This document shows, piece after piece, positions 36,151-38,109 of a DNA stretch of 38,109 nucleotides (the first letter of the stretch is position 1; the number at the start of each line of letters is the position of its first letter). The notes below the pieces were generated by a model. The model was given only the letters and a program-made list of their open reading frames with translations, made no database searches and was not told the DNA's origin. The stretch is from Blattamonas nauphoetae (Eukaryota; Preaxostyla; Oxymonadida), in the NCBI GenBank assembly GCA_033064195.1, contig JARBJD010000516.1, positions 1 through 38,109 of the forward strand, in the 5' to 3' direction. Made by a program: the position numbers and the translations under genes.

Positions 36151-37735
36151 GAACTGAAAGACAACTTCGTTGAATTGCGTCGGATCTTGGTATTGAAGGA
36201 ATCAGTCTGATATTGTTGTAGGACTTCATTTTATGCAAATGTTTGTGTGTCGTTATTTAGATACAATCCATCCATCATATCCTTCTCAAAGTCGGAATCT
36301 TTATTTCTTTCATGTTTTAACCTGTATCTCGCGGTATTGTCAGTGGTCGACAACGATGTCGGTTCGAATGACTGGCCTCACCTTGAATCGACATCTCCAT
36401 GCGAGCAAACCAACCTGTTCTGTGTCTAGATCGCCAAAAATCAATTCTTGAGGTTTGATTCCCTATTTTTCCCATCTTGGTTCTCTTTTGATGGTTCCAA
36501 ACTCAGGATCAAGTCTTGTGGAGTTCCAACTTTGTTCCACTTTCCTCCAAAACGGTCCAACAGATTTCGTTTAAAATCGGTACACACTCATTAGTCACCC
36601 ACAAGGAACTGTATTTCACTTTCTAGACAAATTTGTTGAATAGATATTTCATATTCTCGCTTTTCTCTTCAATCCAATTTCTTCTTTCGTAATGTCATAT
36701 CTCGTCTTCTTTTCACCGATTATCTCCTCTTCCATTCATGTTTCATGACTATCTTCTCTTCAAGTCTCTCTGTTTCTCAGCATCTGCTCATTGGATCGCA
36801 TCAATCAGATCGCAGTCGAATACGACGTCCTTATCCCACTTTCGTCGTTCAACCTCCTCCGCTTTCTCACAAATGGTTTGCTTTTCATCATCTTTCTGTT
36901 TTGTTCTTCTTCCCGTCTTCATCGCGCTTATTTTCCTTTCAAACCAAATCTAGCTCTTTCTTTCTTCTCTGTCTTTCTTTCCACTCTCCTCTCGCCCAGC
37001 CTGTCACTAATATCAAAATCTGACAAATATTCTTCCACTTTACGCATCCTTATGCCCATCTCCTGCCCTCCTCGCATTTCCATTCATCATGTTCAACAGA
37101 CAGCGTTTCGTGCAGAGATATGCGGATTCAGAAGACTTCCGTATTCATTCTCTCCATCTCTAATCTTTTTCATTCACTTCAGGCCCCAGTCTCCCTTTCA
37201 ATCCATCCCTTTGATCTCACTCTGTTCTTCATCCTTTTTATCGTGATCATTTTGGATCTTATGTGAGAAGGGATGATATTTGAATGCAAACAAGGAGGAT
37301 TGAGTCATAAAAGGGTGAAATGAAATTGCGAACCTCACCTTGCAGGTTAAATTGAACAGGAGAGTTGATGACAAAATGAGAGAGGATTGACTGACAAGAT
37401 CTCCGTATCGTCTGCACGAGCATGTTCGCTCTCTCCACCGTCGGCACGGATGATTTCGATGAACATCAGTGAAGAGAAAGCAGAATCGGACCACCTGGAA
37501 TTGGTGATGGTAGGGAGGATGTTCAGAATGGCCGTCGCATGTTGTCGACTATGATGAAGCCAAGCATGTCAGTTTAACGTTGAATAGAAGCTCCAATTTG
37601 CAGCATTCTACCTCAAACAGAACAAGCAAGCTGACGAAGGCAGGAGTGGTTGGATGTCAGGATGGGAGGATAAAGTCACGCCGTCTCTGTCAGGTTCTCC
37701 CTCCTCGGCCGCCTCACACGTTGAACGGACACCAA
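36151..37735. other. Intergenic, no supported gene
   Basis: AT-richer, pyrimidine-rich on the + strand between about 36.6 and 37.25 kb. Small frames on both strands are low in complexity and not gene-like. Nothing else was seen. Confidence 0.4.
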
Positions 37736-38109
37736 TCAAATGGAAGGACGCCTGCCTGGAAGAAGAAGGAGGTCATCATCAATTCCGACTTGGCTGGGAT
37801 TTGCATGGACAGCTCCTTCGGTCGTCGGAGCAACACTGACTTCCTGTCCCGTCAGATGACTCGAGAAGATGAACATGTCATCCGCTGTCTGTTTCCTCGA
37901 AGGGAGAATGATTATCTGGCCAGCTGTCGCAGTGATGACGTCACTTGGTGTAGTTGCTTCCTCATCCAACATTGATCCAAGGTACTCCACAATGGCGTCT
38001 AGCTGAGCAGCGCTGTTGGCTGATGTATCCTCTGAATTTGGAGATGAACGACGTCCTCCAATTTGCTTATTCTTCCTGTCCAGTATCTGCGTCAGCGGGG
38101 AGGATGTTG
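37736..38109 (-). CDS. Partial unrecognised reading frame at the right edge
   Basis: On the minus strand a frame is open from the window edge to TGA at 37736, about 124 codons. It is polar with short hydrophobic segments (VEYLGSML, AGQIIILPS) and an acidic DDDLLLLPG end. There is no recognised domain. An overlapping + strand frame (37580-37975) is less gene-like. The start lies outside the window, and it may itself be part of a broken gene. Confidence 0.3.
   Translation of the reverse strand, partial: TSSPLTQILDRKNKQIGGRRSSPNSEDTSANSAAQLDAIVEYLGSMLDEEATTPSDVITATAGQIIILPSRKQTADDMFIFSSHLTGQEVSVAPTTEGAVHANPSQVGIDDDLLLLPGRRPSI

Noticed and set aside
1-38109. CRISPR array, rRNA or bacterial operon structure
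   Set aside because: No regular direct repeats with unique spacers, no rRNA-like sequence, and the gene layout, introns and FG-nucleoporin are eukaryotic.

Overview
The window looks like nuclear DNA of a compact protist genome. It has the standard genetic code, very few and very short introns, and giant intronless genes for Ser/Thr-rich surface proteins. Two of these are membrane-anchored proteins with a right-handed beta-helix ectodomain and a cytosolic kinase-like tail. From general knowledge this combination fits an oxymonad-type metamonad such as Blattamonas. That assignment is an inference, not something the sequence proves.

Layout. 1-0.8 kb: the 3' part of an unrecognised + strand gene. 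0.9-3.1 kb: an unrecognised minus-strand gene whose coding signal jumps between frames. 3.5-4.0 kb: a MITE-like element with doubled terminal inverted repeats. 4.4-4.65 kb: one copy of a ~280-bp dispersed repeat (second copy at 24.4-24.7 kb). 4.9-16.0 kb (+): giant surface protein A, with signal peptide, beta-helix blocks, eight ~270-aa modules, a transmembrane helix and a kinase C-lobe-like tail. A 1.7-kb middle stretch of A is peppered with 1-nt shifts. 17.4-23.8 kb (-): surface protein B, convergent with A. B has the same membrane-proximal block, transmembrane helix and tail, but its ectodomain carries a row of Ig-like repeats, with one in-frame TGA. 25.0-26.3 kb (+): nucleoporin Nup54. 26.6-29.6 kb (+): a protein with five 28-residue repeats, a coiled coil and a C-terminal helix that together suggest a divergent KNL1-type kinetochore scaffold. 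29.7-31.7 kb: broken coding-like sequence of unknown identity. 31.7-32.1 kb: a purine-rich minisatellite. 32.5-35.8 kb: a segment bounded by near-identical ~228-bp inverted repeats with broken coding-like sequence inside. 36-38.1 kb: mostly non-coding, with a possible minus-strand partial reading frame at the right edge.

How things fit together. A and B are probably two members of one surface receptor-like family that keeps a membrane/cytosolic cassette and varies the outside. Nup54 and the KNL1-like gene are ordinary housekeeping candidates lying head-to-tail. A 10-bp motif, TCATTTTTCA, lies upstream of A, Nup54 and the KNL1-like gene and may be an initiator element. Several broken stretches show run-length indels, so part of the apparent gene decay may be consensus error rather than biology.
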